From an uncultured Collinsella sp. (GTDB lineage: Bacteria > Actinomycetota > Coriobacteriia > Coriobacteriales > Coriobacteriaceae), in contig URRJ01000022.1 in NCBI GenBank assembly GCA_900550205.1, positions 1 to 17,875 of the forward strand: DNA of 17,875 nucleotides. Reading direction: 5' to 3'. Below the pieces are notes generated by a model. It was not told where the DNA came from, did no database searches, and was given only the letters and a program-made list of their open reading frames with translations. Positions within the stretch are counted from its first letter, which is position 1. Each line of letters opens with the position of its first letter. Made by a program: the position numbers and the translations under genes. Below are positions 6,767 to 13,401 of this stretch, piece after piece.

Positions 6767-6784
6767 AATGGCAACGTCAACATT
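6767..6784 (-). promoter_or_regulatory. LacI-type operator A2
   Basis: The minus strand reads AATGTTGACGTTGCCATT, identical to A1 at 17 of 18 positions but inverted. It lies about 60-80 bases before the EIICB-A start, a position suited to blocking its promoter or leader. Confidence 0.65.
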
Positions 6785-6845
6785 TTGGCAACCAAACGTC
6801 AAAAGCTACCATCGTTGCCAACCCACCGACTCTTAGGAGCTTTGC

Positions 6846-8630
6846 ATGGAGCAACTCATCGCCATCATCGAAAAGGGGCAGCCCTTTTTCAACGCGATCG
6901 CCCGCAACAAGTACCTCAAGGCGATCCGCGACGGTTTTATCTCCGTCATCCCCATCATCATCTTCTCGTCCATCTTCTGCCTGGTAGCCTCGGTTCCCAA
7001 TATCTGGGGTTTCTACTGGCCCGATGACATCAACAACGCCCTGTGGAAGTGCTACAACTACTCCATGGGCATCCTGGCCATCGCCTGTGCCGCCACCACG
7101 GCCAAGCACTTCGCCGACGCTCAGAACCGCGATCTGCCCAAGAACAACCAGATCAACTTCATCTCGTGCATGTGCGCGGCCATCATCGGCTTCTTGCTCC
7201 TTTCGAGCGACACGATCGCCACGGACGCTGCCAGCGGCTTCAACACCACCTACCTTGGTTCCAAAGGCCTGCTGACCGCCTTTATCGCTGCGTTTGTGAC
7301 CGGCATCATCTACAAGTTCTTCATTAAGCGCAACATCACCGTCAAGATGCCCGAGCAGGTTCCGCCCAACATCTCGCAGACCTTTAAGGACATCATCCCC
7401 TTCTCCGTCTGCATCACCGTCTTTTGGGTCTTTGACATCGCCTTCCGCGCTGCTTTTGGCTTCTGCTTTGCCCAGGGCGTCATCCAGGTGTTCCAGCCCC
7501 TGTTCACCGCTGCCGACGGCTACATCGGCCTCGCTGTGATCTACGGCGCTATGAGCCTGTTCTGGTTCGTCGGCGTCCACGGCCCCTCGATCGTCGAGCC
7601 CGCCATCGCCGCCGCCCTCGTTGCCAACATGACCGACAACCTGGCTGCGTTCCAGGCCGGCCAGCACGCTTCCGCTGTCCTGACCCAGGGTGCCCAGTAC
7701 TTCGTCGTCTGCATGGGCGGCACCGGCGCCACGCTCGTCCTGGTCTTTATGTTCTGCTTCCTGGCCAAGTCTCAGGAGATGCGCGCCGTCGGTAAGGCCG
7801 CCATCGTCCCCGTCTGCTTTGCCGTCAACGAGCCGCTGCTGTTCGCCGCGCCCATCGTGCTCAACCCCGTCTTCTTTGTCCCGTTTGTCTTTGCCCCGAT
7901 CGCCAACATCTGGATCCTCAAGATCTTTATCGACTTCTTGGGCATGAACGGCTTTATGTACACCCTGCCTTGGACCGTCCCCGGCCCCATCGGCACCATC
8001 ATGGGCCTGGGCTTCCAGCCGCTCGCTTTTGTGATGCTCGCCCTTATCCTGGTCGTCGACTTCGTTCTGTACTACCCGTTCTTCCGTGCCTATGACGCCC
8101 AGAAGTGCGCCGAGGAGGCCGAGATCTCCCAGGAGGAGCTCGCCGCCAAGAACGCCGAGACCCTGCGCATCATCAATGAGAAGATCCGGGATCGGGAGAT
8201 CGACAAGCGGTACCTGTGCGTCACCCTGGGCCGCCCCCGTCCCCCGGAGGGGGAGGTGTCCCCCGCCGCTTCCGCAGCACCCGCTGCCGAGACAACGACC
8301 GCCAGCGACCTCAACGGCAAGCGCGTGCTCGTGCTCTGCCAGGGCGGCGGAACCTCGGGCCTGCTCGCCAACGCGCTGGCCAAGGCCGCCAAGGAGCGCG
8401 GCATTAACCTCGAGACCGCTGCCGAGGCCTATGGCAACCACGTGGACATGCTCCCCGACTTTGACCTGGTCGTCCTGGCCCCGCAGGCCGCAAGCTACCT
8501 GGCCGACCTGCAGAAGGACTGTGAGCGCGTGGGCAACAAGTGCGTCGCCTGCCGTGGCAAGCAGTACATCGAGCTCTCCCAGAACGGCGACAAGTCTCTC
8601 GCCTTCGTGAGTGAGCAACTTTCGAAGTAA
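6846..8630 (+). CDS. lacE: PTS lactose-family EIICB transporter A (LacE-like)
   Basis: The membrane permease that imports a lactose-type disaccharide and phosphorylates it at the 6-position using phosphate from EIIA. At 594 residues it fits LacE (about 570). The IIC domain (about 1-420) begins MEQLIAIIEKGQPFFNAIARNKYLKAIRDGF and has several membrane segments. It also has GVHGPSIVEPA (His 245) and FAVNEPLLFAAP (Glu 329), the sugar-binding and catalytic-site motifs of this family. The C-terminal IIB domain has VLVLCQGGGTSGLLANAL with the phosphorylated Cys 498. The linker holds an odd GC-rich stretch at about residues 447-472. AGGAG precedes the start by six bases. Of the three EIICB genes it looks most like Firmicutes LacE (NQINFIS, NISQTFKDIIPFS). 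It is followed after 66 bp by the phospho-beta-galactosidase gene. Confidence 0.93.
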   Translation: MEQLIAIIEKGQPFFNAIARNKYLKAIRDGFISVIPIIIFSSIFCLVASVPNIWGFYWPDDINNALWKCYNYSMGILAIACAATTAKHFADAQNRDLPKNNQINFISCMCAAIIGFLLLSSDTIATDAASGFNTTYLGSKGLLTAFIAAFVTGIIYKFFIKRNITVKMPEQVPPNISQTFKDIIPFSVCITVFWVFDIAFRAAFGFCFAQGVIQVFQPLFTAADGYIGLAVIYGAMSLFWFVGVHGPSIVEPAIAAALVANMTDNLAAFQAGQHASAVLTQGAQYFVVCMGGTGATLVLVFMFCFLAKSQEMRAVGKAAIVPVCFAVNEPLLFAAPIVLNPVFFVPFVFAPIANIWILKIFIDFLGMNGFMYTLPWTVPGPIGTIMGLGFQPLAFVMLALILVVDFVLYYPFFRAYDAQKCAEEAEISQEELAAKNAETLRIINEKIRDREIDKRYLCVTLGRPRPPEGEVSPAASAAPAAETTTASDLNGKRVLVLCQGGGTSGLLANALAKAAKERGINLETAAEAYGNHVDMLPDFDLVVLAPQAASYLADLQKDCERVGNKCVACRGKQYIELSQNGDKSLAFVSEQLSK

Positions 8631-8640
8631 GTAACGCCCA

Positions 8641-8680
8641 GGGCCAGCCGACCATCCAAGACCGGCTGGCCCTTCGATTT
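8641..8680 (+). terminator. Hairpin in the EIICB-A / lacG-A junction (partial terminator?)
   Basis: A 10-bp GC-rich stem, GGGCCAGCCG (8641-8650) with CGGCTGGCCC (8663-8672), followed by TTCGATTT. The U-tract is weak. It fits a leaky terminator or RNA processing/stability hairpin that sets the transporter-to-enzyme ratio, since no separate promoter for the next gene is visible. Confidence 0.6.
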
Positions 8681-8696
8681 AGACGATTGGATCATC

Positions 8697-10136
8697 ATGT
8701 CCGTTAATCCTGCTAGCGTCACCAACCCGCCCGCGCAGTTTCCCGAGGACTTTGTCTTTGGCGGCGCCACCGCTGCCTACCAGGTAGAGGGCGAGACCCG
8801 CACTCACGGTAAGGGCAAGGTTGCCTGGGACGACTTTCTGGAGGCCCAGGGGCGCTTCTCCCCCGATCCCGCTTCGGACTTCTACAACCAGTACCCCGTC
8901 GACCTGGAGCTGTGCGAGGAGTTCGGCATCAACGGCATTCGTCTCTCCATCGCCTGGAGCCGCATCTTCCCCAACGGCACCGGCGAAATCAACCCCGAGG
9001 GCGTCCAGTTCTACCACGATCTCTTCGCCGAGTGCCACAAGCACCACGTTGAGCCGTTTGTCACGCTGCATCACTTCGATACGCCGCTTCCCCTCTTTGA
9101 GAAGGGCGACTTCCTCAACCGCGAGACCATCGACGCCTTTGTGGACTTTGCCACCTTCTGCTTTAAGGAGTACGCCGACCAGGTGACCTACTGGTTCACC
9201 TTTAACGAGATCTGGGCCGACGCCTCCAACACCTACATCGAGGGCACCTTCCCCGGTGGCGTCAAGGCGCATCTGGCCGAGGCCTTCCAGTGCGAGCACA
9301 ACATGATGCTCGCCCACGCCAAGGCAGTACTGGCCTTCCACAACGGCGGTTTTAAGGGCAAGATCGGCGTCATTCAGTCGCTGGAGTTTAAGTATCCGCT
9401 CAACGAGAACGACCCCGCCGACATCAAAGCCGCCAACAACGAGCACGTGCTGCAAAACCAGTTTTTGCTCGACGCCACCTTCCGCGGCGACTACGCACCC
9501 GACACCCTCGAGTGCGCCAACCGCCTGGCCGCCGTCTCGGGCGGCACCATCGAAATCCTGGACGAGGACCTCAAGATTATGCGCGAAGCCGCGCTTTACA
9601 ACGACTACCTGGGCGTTAACAACTACCAGTGCCGCTTCTTGAAGGCTTACGATGGCGAGAACGACCTGCACCACAACGGCACGGGCGAAAAGGGCACCGG
9701 CCGCTGGCGCGTTAAGGGCATTGGCGAGCACGTGAACAAACCCGGCATCCCTACCACCGACTGGGACTGGATCATCTATCCCGAGGGCCTGTTCGATCTG
9801 CTCGTCTACATTAAGCAGCGCTACCCCAACTACAAGCAGATCTTCATCACCGAAAACGGCATGGGCTACAAGGACCCCTACAAGGACGGTTTTGTGGACG
9901 ACCAGCCGCGCATCGACTACATCGAGCAGCACCTGCGCTGGCTGCTTAAGGCCATGGAGGTGGGTGTCAACGTGGGCGGTTACTTCCTGTGGAGCCTGCA
10001 GGATCAGTTCTCCTGGACCAATGGCTACAACAAGCGTTACGGCTTCTTCTACGTTGACTTTGAAACCCAGAAGCGAACGCCCAAGGCAAGCGCATACTGG
10101 TACAAGCACGTAGCGCAGACCCGTCGTCTGGACTAA
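8697..10136 (+). CDS. lacG: 6-phospho-beta-galactosidase A (GH1, LacG)
   Basis: A cytosolic glycosidase that hydrolyses lactose-6-phosphate to glucose and galactose-6-phosphate. At 479 residues it is slightly longer than typical LacG (about 470) because of a short N-terminal extension before FPEDFVFGGATAAYQVEG. The acid/base Glu is 171 in WFTFNEI and the nucleophile Glu is 386 in FITENGMGYKD. The phosphate-binding set is Ser 439, Lys 446 and Tyr 448 in FSWTNGYNKRYGFFYVDF; Trp 440 is the residue that separates 6-phospho-beta-galactosidases from most 6-phospho-beta-glucosidases. Long stretches such as NGIRLSIAWSRIFP and EPFVTLHHFDTPLPLF match LacG. The ATG at 8697 has no good ribosome site, so translation may depend on the upstream gene's mRNA context. 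A strong terminator follows. Confidence 0.93.
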   Translation: MSVNPASVTNPPAQFPEDFVFGGATAAYQVEGETRTHGKGKVAWDDFLEAQGRFSPDPASDFYNQYPVDLELCEEFGINGIRLSIAWSRIFPNGTGEINPEGVQFYHDLFAECHKHHVEPFVTLHHFDTPLPLFEKGDFLNRETIDAFVDFATFCFKEYADQVTYWFTFNEIWADASNTYIEGTFPGGVKAHLAEAFQCEHNMMLAHAKAVLAFHNGGFKGKIGVIQSLEFKYPLNENDPADIKAANNEHVLQNQFLLDATFRGDYAPDTLECANRLAAVSGGTIEILDEDLKIMREAALYNDYLGVNNYQCRFLKAYDGENDLHHNGTGEKGTGRWRVKGIGEHVNKPGIPTTDWDWIIYPEGLFDLLVYIKQRYPNYKQIFITENGMGYKDPYKDGFVDDQPRIDYIEQHLRWLLKAMEVGVNVGGYFLWSLQDQFSWTNGYNKRYGFFYVDFETQKRTPKASAYWYKHVAQTRRLD

Positions 10137-10182
10137 TGGCTGGCGGGGTTGCCCGCTCACACAACCTGTCCCCATTTCTCAG

Positions 10183-10233
10183 CCGGGGGCGGCACGTCAC
10201 ACGGCGCGCCGCCCCCGGTCTTTTTGTTTTTGG
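10183..10233 (+). terminator. Intrinsic terminator of the module A operon
   Basis: An 11-bp stem, CCGGGGGCGGC (10183-10193) with GCCGCCCCCGG (10208-10218), followed by TCTTTTTGTTTTT. It is a strong U-tract terminator 47 bases after the lacG-A stop. Confidence 0.92.
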
Positions 10234-10247
10234 GCTGGTCGGGAGCC

Positions 10248-10312
10248 GTTTGTCTCGATCTGTAACATCTAGCCGAGTTTTTTGGTCCTAGCTGTTACAG
10301 ATTGAGACGAAC
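10248..10312. repeat. 65-bp inverted-repeat element, copy 1
   Basis: Arms of 20 bases, 10248-10267 (GTTTGTCTCGATCTGTAACA) and 10293-10312, pair with two wobbles. The 25-base centre begins TCTAGCCGAGTTTT, identical to copy 3. It sits between convergent lacG-A and lacI-B. Confidence 0.8.
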
Positions 10313-10328
10313 AGGATTACTCTTTCCG

Positions 10329-10393
10329 AAGAATCTAAATCTGTAACACGTAGCCCGCTTTTGACCGTCTACCTGTTACAAATCGAGACAAAC
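10329..10393. repeat. 65-bp inverted-repeat element, copy 2
   Basis: Same length and layout as copy 1. The right arm 10374-10393 is TGTTACAAATCGAGACAAAC; the left arm is well matched only over its inner 15 bases (10334-10348). The centre has diverged (CGTAGCCCGCTTTTGACC). It ends 10 bases from the lacI-B stop codon. Confidence 0.72.
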
Positions 10394-10403
10394 GGAGTAG
10401 GAC

Positions 10404-11432
10404 CTAACCCCGTATGTCCCTAACAGTCGAGCGTTCGACCAGCGTACTCGGCACATGAATCGCCTCGATAGACGAGCTCTCTCCAATCGCCGCCTCAAAC
10501 GCAAGCTTACCGACACCGCGCAAATCAAATCGCAGCGTCGTCAGCCGATTGTGAGGAACAAGTCCCTCGAGTGCGTCGTCGATACCAACCACGCTCACGT
10601 CGTCGGGCACGGACAGGCCAGCGTTCTCGAGCGCGGCGATAACGCCCAGCGCCATCTGGTCATTTGCCGCAAGCACGGCAGTCGGCGCCTGCGACCCGCC
10701 GGCAAGCACCTCGGCCGCAATCCGCTCGCCCATGGCGTACCCACTGTCCGCACTCCAATCGCCGCGCAGCATCGGAGCGGCATCGACATGAGCACGACCC
10801 AGCGTATCGCGCCAACCGGCCTCACGAAAACGCGAGGAAATCGAGTTTTCCGGACCCGCCACAAACCGCATATTCGAGTGACCATGTTCCAGCAGATAAT
10901 TGGTCAACAGCTCGCACGAACCATACTGGTCGGAGTCGATCGTCGTGCAGCGCGGATGCGCATACATGGACAGGATGACCGTTCGCACTCCCGGCTGGGG
11001 AACAAACTCCTCAAAATCGGGAGCCATGCGGTTCATGTTGAGAATCATGCCGTCGACGGGTCGCTCGACCATGCGGCGCGAGGCATCGGCAAGTGCATAG
11101 GGCTTGTCGCCGCCCATCTCGATCATAGTGACGGCAAAATCGTGCTCGCGCGCCGCTTGCATGATACCCTCGAGCGTCGCCAGGTTACCGACACGTGTGA
11201 TGTTGTACATGCACAGGCCAATAGAACGATACGACCCGCCGCGCAACGCCGCTCCAGCAAAATTGGGACGAAAGCCCAGCTCTTCCATGGCGGCCAGCAC
11301 ACGCTTGCGCGTCTTTTCCGTCACGTTGGGCATACCGTTGACCACGCGAGACACAGTCTGGCGGCTCACGCCAGCGAGCGCCGCAACCTCTGCCGCGCTC
11401 GCCGAACGACCATTCCTTGTCTGCTGATCCAT
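10404..11432 (-). CDS. LacI-family repressor B (module B)
   Basis: A repressor of the LacI family, 342 residues from the chosen ATG. The helix-turn-helix AAEVAALAGVSRQTVSRVVNG has Arg-Gln at the recognition-helix specificity positions. The hinge FRPNFAGAALRGG and effector domain follow, with VLAANDQMALGVIAALENAGLSVPDDVSVVGIDDALEGLVPHNRLTTLRFD. Start choice is uncertain. The frame stays open to an ATG at 11489, but that has no ribosome site and lies against the operator-like site at 11492-11509. ATG 11432 (GGAAGG directly upstream, rather close) and GTG 11441 (GAAGCAGG upstream) are both better. It is divergent from lacG-B and probably controls module B and itself. It shares layout with repressor A (for example the MNRM motif in the effector domain). 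Confidence 0.88.
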   Translation of the reverse strand: MDQQTRNGRSASAAEVAALAGVSRQTVSRVVNGMPNVTEKTRKRVLAAMEELGFRPNFAGAALRGGSYRSIGLCMYNITRVGNLATLEGIMQAAREHDFAVTMIEMGGDKPYALADASRRMVERPVDGMILNMNRMAPDFEEFVPQPGVRTVILSMYAHPRCTTIDSDQYGSCELLTNYLLEHGHSNMRFVAGPENSISSRFREAGWRDTLGRAHVDAAPMLRGDWSADSGYAMGERIAAEVLAGGSQAPTAVLAANDQMALGVIAALENAGLSVPDDVSVVGIDDALEGLVPHNRLTTLRFDLRGVGKLAFEAAIGESSSIEAIHVPSTLVERSTVRDIRG

Positions 11433-11491
11433 GCCTTCCACGCTAACCTGCTTCCCAACTATTCCCCGCGCCCATGGCGCATCGTACATAC

Positions 11492-11509
11492 ATTGATAAC
11501 GTGCTCATG
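11492..11509 (+). promoter_or_regulatory. LacI-type operator B3 (near lacI-B)
   Basis: ATTGATAACGTGCTCATG keeps the module B right half GTGCTCAT but has a degenerate left half. It lies about 60-77 bases upstream of the chosen lacI-B start, fitting autorepression. Confidence 0.5.
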
Positions 11510-11623
11510 ATACCCGAGCCATATACCACAACATGAAAACTTCTGTCAATCAAAACCGCTTACCGAACAAATACAACCGTTCGCGGCTGTTTGAAGTTGT
11601 TTTGTTTCTATACATCCCAGCCG

Positions 11624-11641
11624 GATGTTAACGTGCTCATT
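11624..11641 (+). promoter_or_regulatory. LacI-type operator B1
   Basis: GATGTTAACGTGCTCATT. It is the first of a tandem pair with the module B half-site GTGCTCATT, centred 22 bp (two helical turns) from operator B2. Confidence 0.68.
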
Positions 11642-11645
11642 GTCA

Positions 11646-11663
11646 AATGTTCACGTGCTCATT
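11646..11663 (+). promoter_or_regulatory. LacI-type operator B2
   Basis: AATGTTCACGTGCTCATT. It is the second of the tandem pair, matching B1 at 16 of 18 positions, and lies immediately before the AT-rich presumed promoter of lacG-B. Confidence 0.68.
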
Positions 11664-11776
11664 TTGGTTCTAATCATTTTAAGATAGTGTTTATCGGGCT
11701 TTTTCACCGCTGAACGCTAACCAGGGAGCCTCCTGAGCGCAAACGCACAATATCGAACAGCGAGACGAGAGGGTGT

Positions 11777-13225
11777 ATGCATATGTCTTTGCTAAACCGC
11801 GTACAGCAGCTGCCGAAGGGCTTTGTTTGGGGCGCCGCAACCGCCGCGTACCAAACGGAAGGTTCCACGAAGGTGGCAGGCAAGGGTAAGACCATGTGGG
11901 ACGATTACCTTGTCGCCCAGGGTCGCTTTTTGCCCGACCCGGCCAGTGATTTCTACAACCGCTACGAGGAGGATATCCGCCTTTCTGCCGAGCATGGACT
12001 CAACGCCATTCGTGTGTCCATCGCCTGGACCCGCATCTTCCCCAACGGCGACGATGCCGAGCCCCTCGCCGAGGGCGTTAAGCACTACCACGAGCTGTTC
12101 GCCTGCTGCAAAAAGTATGGCGTCGAGCCCTATGTGTCCCTGCATCACTTTGACTCCCCCGCCGCCCTGTTCAACCAGGGCGACTGGCTCAACCGCAAGA
12201 CCGTCGACGCCTATGTGCGCTATGCCGAGTTCTGCTTCCGCGAGTTCCGCGAGGTCAAGAATTGGTTCACCATCAACGAGCTCATCAGCCTCTCGCACTC
12301 CCAATACATCCAAGGCAACTTCCCGCCCAACCATCACTTTGATGTGACGAGCGGCATCCAGAGCCAGCACAACGAGCTCGTTGCCCACGCCCGCGCCGTC
12401 AACCTGTATAAGGATCTTGACGAGACCGAGCACCTGGGCGGACGCATTGGCATGGTCAACGTCCTGACGCCGGCATATCCTGCCACCGACTCGCCCGCCG
12501 ACCAGCACGCCGCCGACCTGTACAACGCCTTCTACACCGACTTCATCATGGACGGCGCCTTCCTGGGTCACTACTCCGCGCGCACCCTCTCACTCATCAA
12601 CGAGATTCTGCGTGCCAACAACGCCACACTTACGGTTGAGGACAGCGACATGGAGGAGCTCGCCAAGGCGGCGCCCCGCAACGATATGTTCGGCCTCAAC
12701 TACTATCAGTCGGCGTTTATCGCCGCCTACGATGGCGAGTCAACCAACAGCTTTAACGGCACCGGAGACAAGGGCACCTCGTGCTTTAAGTTTAAGGGCG
12801 TCGGGCAGCAGGTCGATATGCCGGGTATCCCCACCACCGACTGGGATTGGCTCATCTACCCGCAAGGCCTCTACGACACGCTCAAGCACATCAGCGCCAC
12901 CTATCCCAACCTCCCCGTCATCTATATCACCGAAAACGGCCTGGGCCACAAGGACCCCGAGCCCGACGCAAACGGCATCGTCGCCGATCCCGAGCGCATC
13001 GACTTTGTCGACCAGCACATGGAGAAGGTGCTCCAGGCGCGCGCCGAGGGCGTCGACGTCCAGGGCTACTTTATCTGGAGCCTGCAGGACCAGTTCTCGT
13101 GGGCCAATGGCTATAACAAGCGCTACGGCCTGTTCTACATCGACTTCGACACGCAAAAACGCTACATCAAGCAGTCGGCACTCTGGTACAAGGAGCTCGC
13201 CGACACTATGGCGGACGCGCAGTAG
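11777..13225 (+). CDS. 6-phospho-beta-galactosidase-like GH1 enzyme B
   Basis: A GH1 enzyme predicted to hydrolyse a phosphorylated beta-galactoside (or related sugar) delivered by the PTS. It has 482 residues. The start LPKGFVWGAATAAYQTEGS and EPYVSLHHFDSPAALF are LacG-like. The acid/base Glu 168 is in WFTINEL, where canonical LacG has TFNEI, and the nucleophile Glu 386 is in YITENGLGHKD. The phosphate pocket Ser 441, Trp 442, Lys 448, Tyr 450 is intact in FSWANGYNKRYGLFYIDF, favouring the phospho-beta-galactosidase group. ATG 11777 has GAGAGGG only three bases upstream; ATG 11783 (nine bases) may be the true start. It is the first gene of module B, before EIICB-B. Divergence from LacG-A suggests a different natural substrate. 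Confidence 0.9.
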   Translation: MHMSLLNRVQQLPKGFVWGAATAAYQTEGSTKVAGKGKTMWDDYLVAQGRFLPDPASDFYNRYEEDIRLSAEHGLNAIRVSIAWTRIFPNGDDAEPLAEGVKHYHELFACCKKYGVEPYVSLHHFDSPAALFNQGDWLNRKTVDAYVRYAEFCFREFREVKNWFTINELISLSHSQYIQGNFPPNHHFDVTSGIQSQHNELVAHARAVNLYKDLDETEHLGGRIGMVNVLTPAYPATDSPADQHAADLYNAFYTDFIMDGAFLGHYSARTLSLINEILRANNATLTVEDSDMEELAKAAPRNDMFGLNYYQSAFIAAYDGESTNSFNGTGDKGTSCFKFKGVGQQVDMPGIPTTDWDWLIYPQGLYDTLKHISATYPNLPVIYITENGLGHKDPEPDANGIVADPERIDFVDQHMEKVLQARAEGVDVQGYFIWSLQDQFSWANGYNKRYGLFYIDFDTQKRYIKQSALWYKELADTMADAQ

Positions 13226-13401
13226 CGCATCGCCTCGCTTTCCCCCGAGAAGGGAGCGGCCCTATGCGATACAAACCCAGCCGCCCCCCTCTCTCCCCCT
13301 GGGACCGGCCCCGCCTGCACCCGGGCTTTTAGCAAGCGGGAGACCATATAGGTTTTCAACGTCCATGCCATTAAGATTTCATGCAAAGAGGAGCGTGAAC
13401 T
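13226..13401 (+). other. Structured GC-rich spacer between lacG-B and EIICB-B
   Basis: A 176-base spacer with a C-rich tract (about 13281-13300) and potential hairpins, for example CCCGCCTGC (13310-13318) with GCAAGCGGG (13332-13340, one mismatch). The ends CGCAT (13226-13230) and ATGCG (13264-13268) can also close a stem around 13231-13263. None is followed by a U-tract, so a terminator is not supported. AGAGGAG precedes the EIICB-B start. Confidence 0.45.

Larger units (their letters stand above)
6489..6845. promoter_or_regulatory. Divergent control region lacI-A / EIICB-A
   Basis: This 357-bp gap between divergent start codons has no gene. It holds two operator-like 18-mers in opposite orientation, 120 bp apart centre to centre (6647-6664 and 6767-6784). 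A further inverted pair, TTGGCAAC / GTTGCCAA (6785-6792 with 6814-6821), lies close to the EIICB-A start. AGGAG at about 6836-6840 is the ribosome site of EIICB-A. A TATACT on the minus strand near 6555 is a possible lacI-A -10. The wide spacing of the operators would suit DNA looping. Confidence 0.6.
11433..11776. promoter_or_regulatory. Divergent control region lacI-B / lacG-B
   Basis: This 344-bp gap has no gene. It holds two operators in tandem (11624-11641, 11646-11663), a third weaker one close to lacI-B (11492-11509), and an AT-rich segment ATTTTGGTTCTAATCATTTT followed by AAGATAGTG. The last contains a plausible -10 (TAAGAT, 11680-11685) just beyond the second operator. The -35 would overlap the second operator, the usual arrangement for repression. 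The stretch 11520-11615 shows nothing specific. Confidence 0.55.

Noticed and set aside
6777..8618. Long open frame on the minus strand opposite EIICB-A
   Set aside because: It lies exactly antisense to a well-supported gene. Its translation is Gly/Asp/Val/His-rich with no family motif, a typical shadow in GC-rich DNA.
8679..10175. 498-codon minus-strand open frame opposite lacG-A
   Set aside because: It mirrors the GH1 gene, and its composition follows from the codon bias of the sense strand.
10248..10312. Calling the 65-bp elements intrinsic terminators
   Set aside because: There is no U-tract after the stem on either strand, and a separate strong terminator already serves the upstream operon.
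10248..10393. CRISPR array
   Set aside because: Only two adjacent repeat units, each an inverted repeat with internal divergence; no regular spacers and no cas genes.
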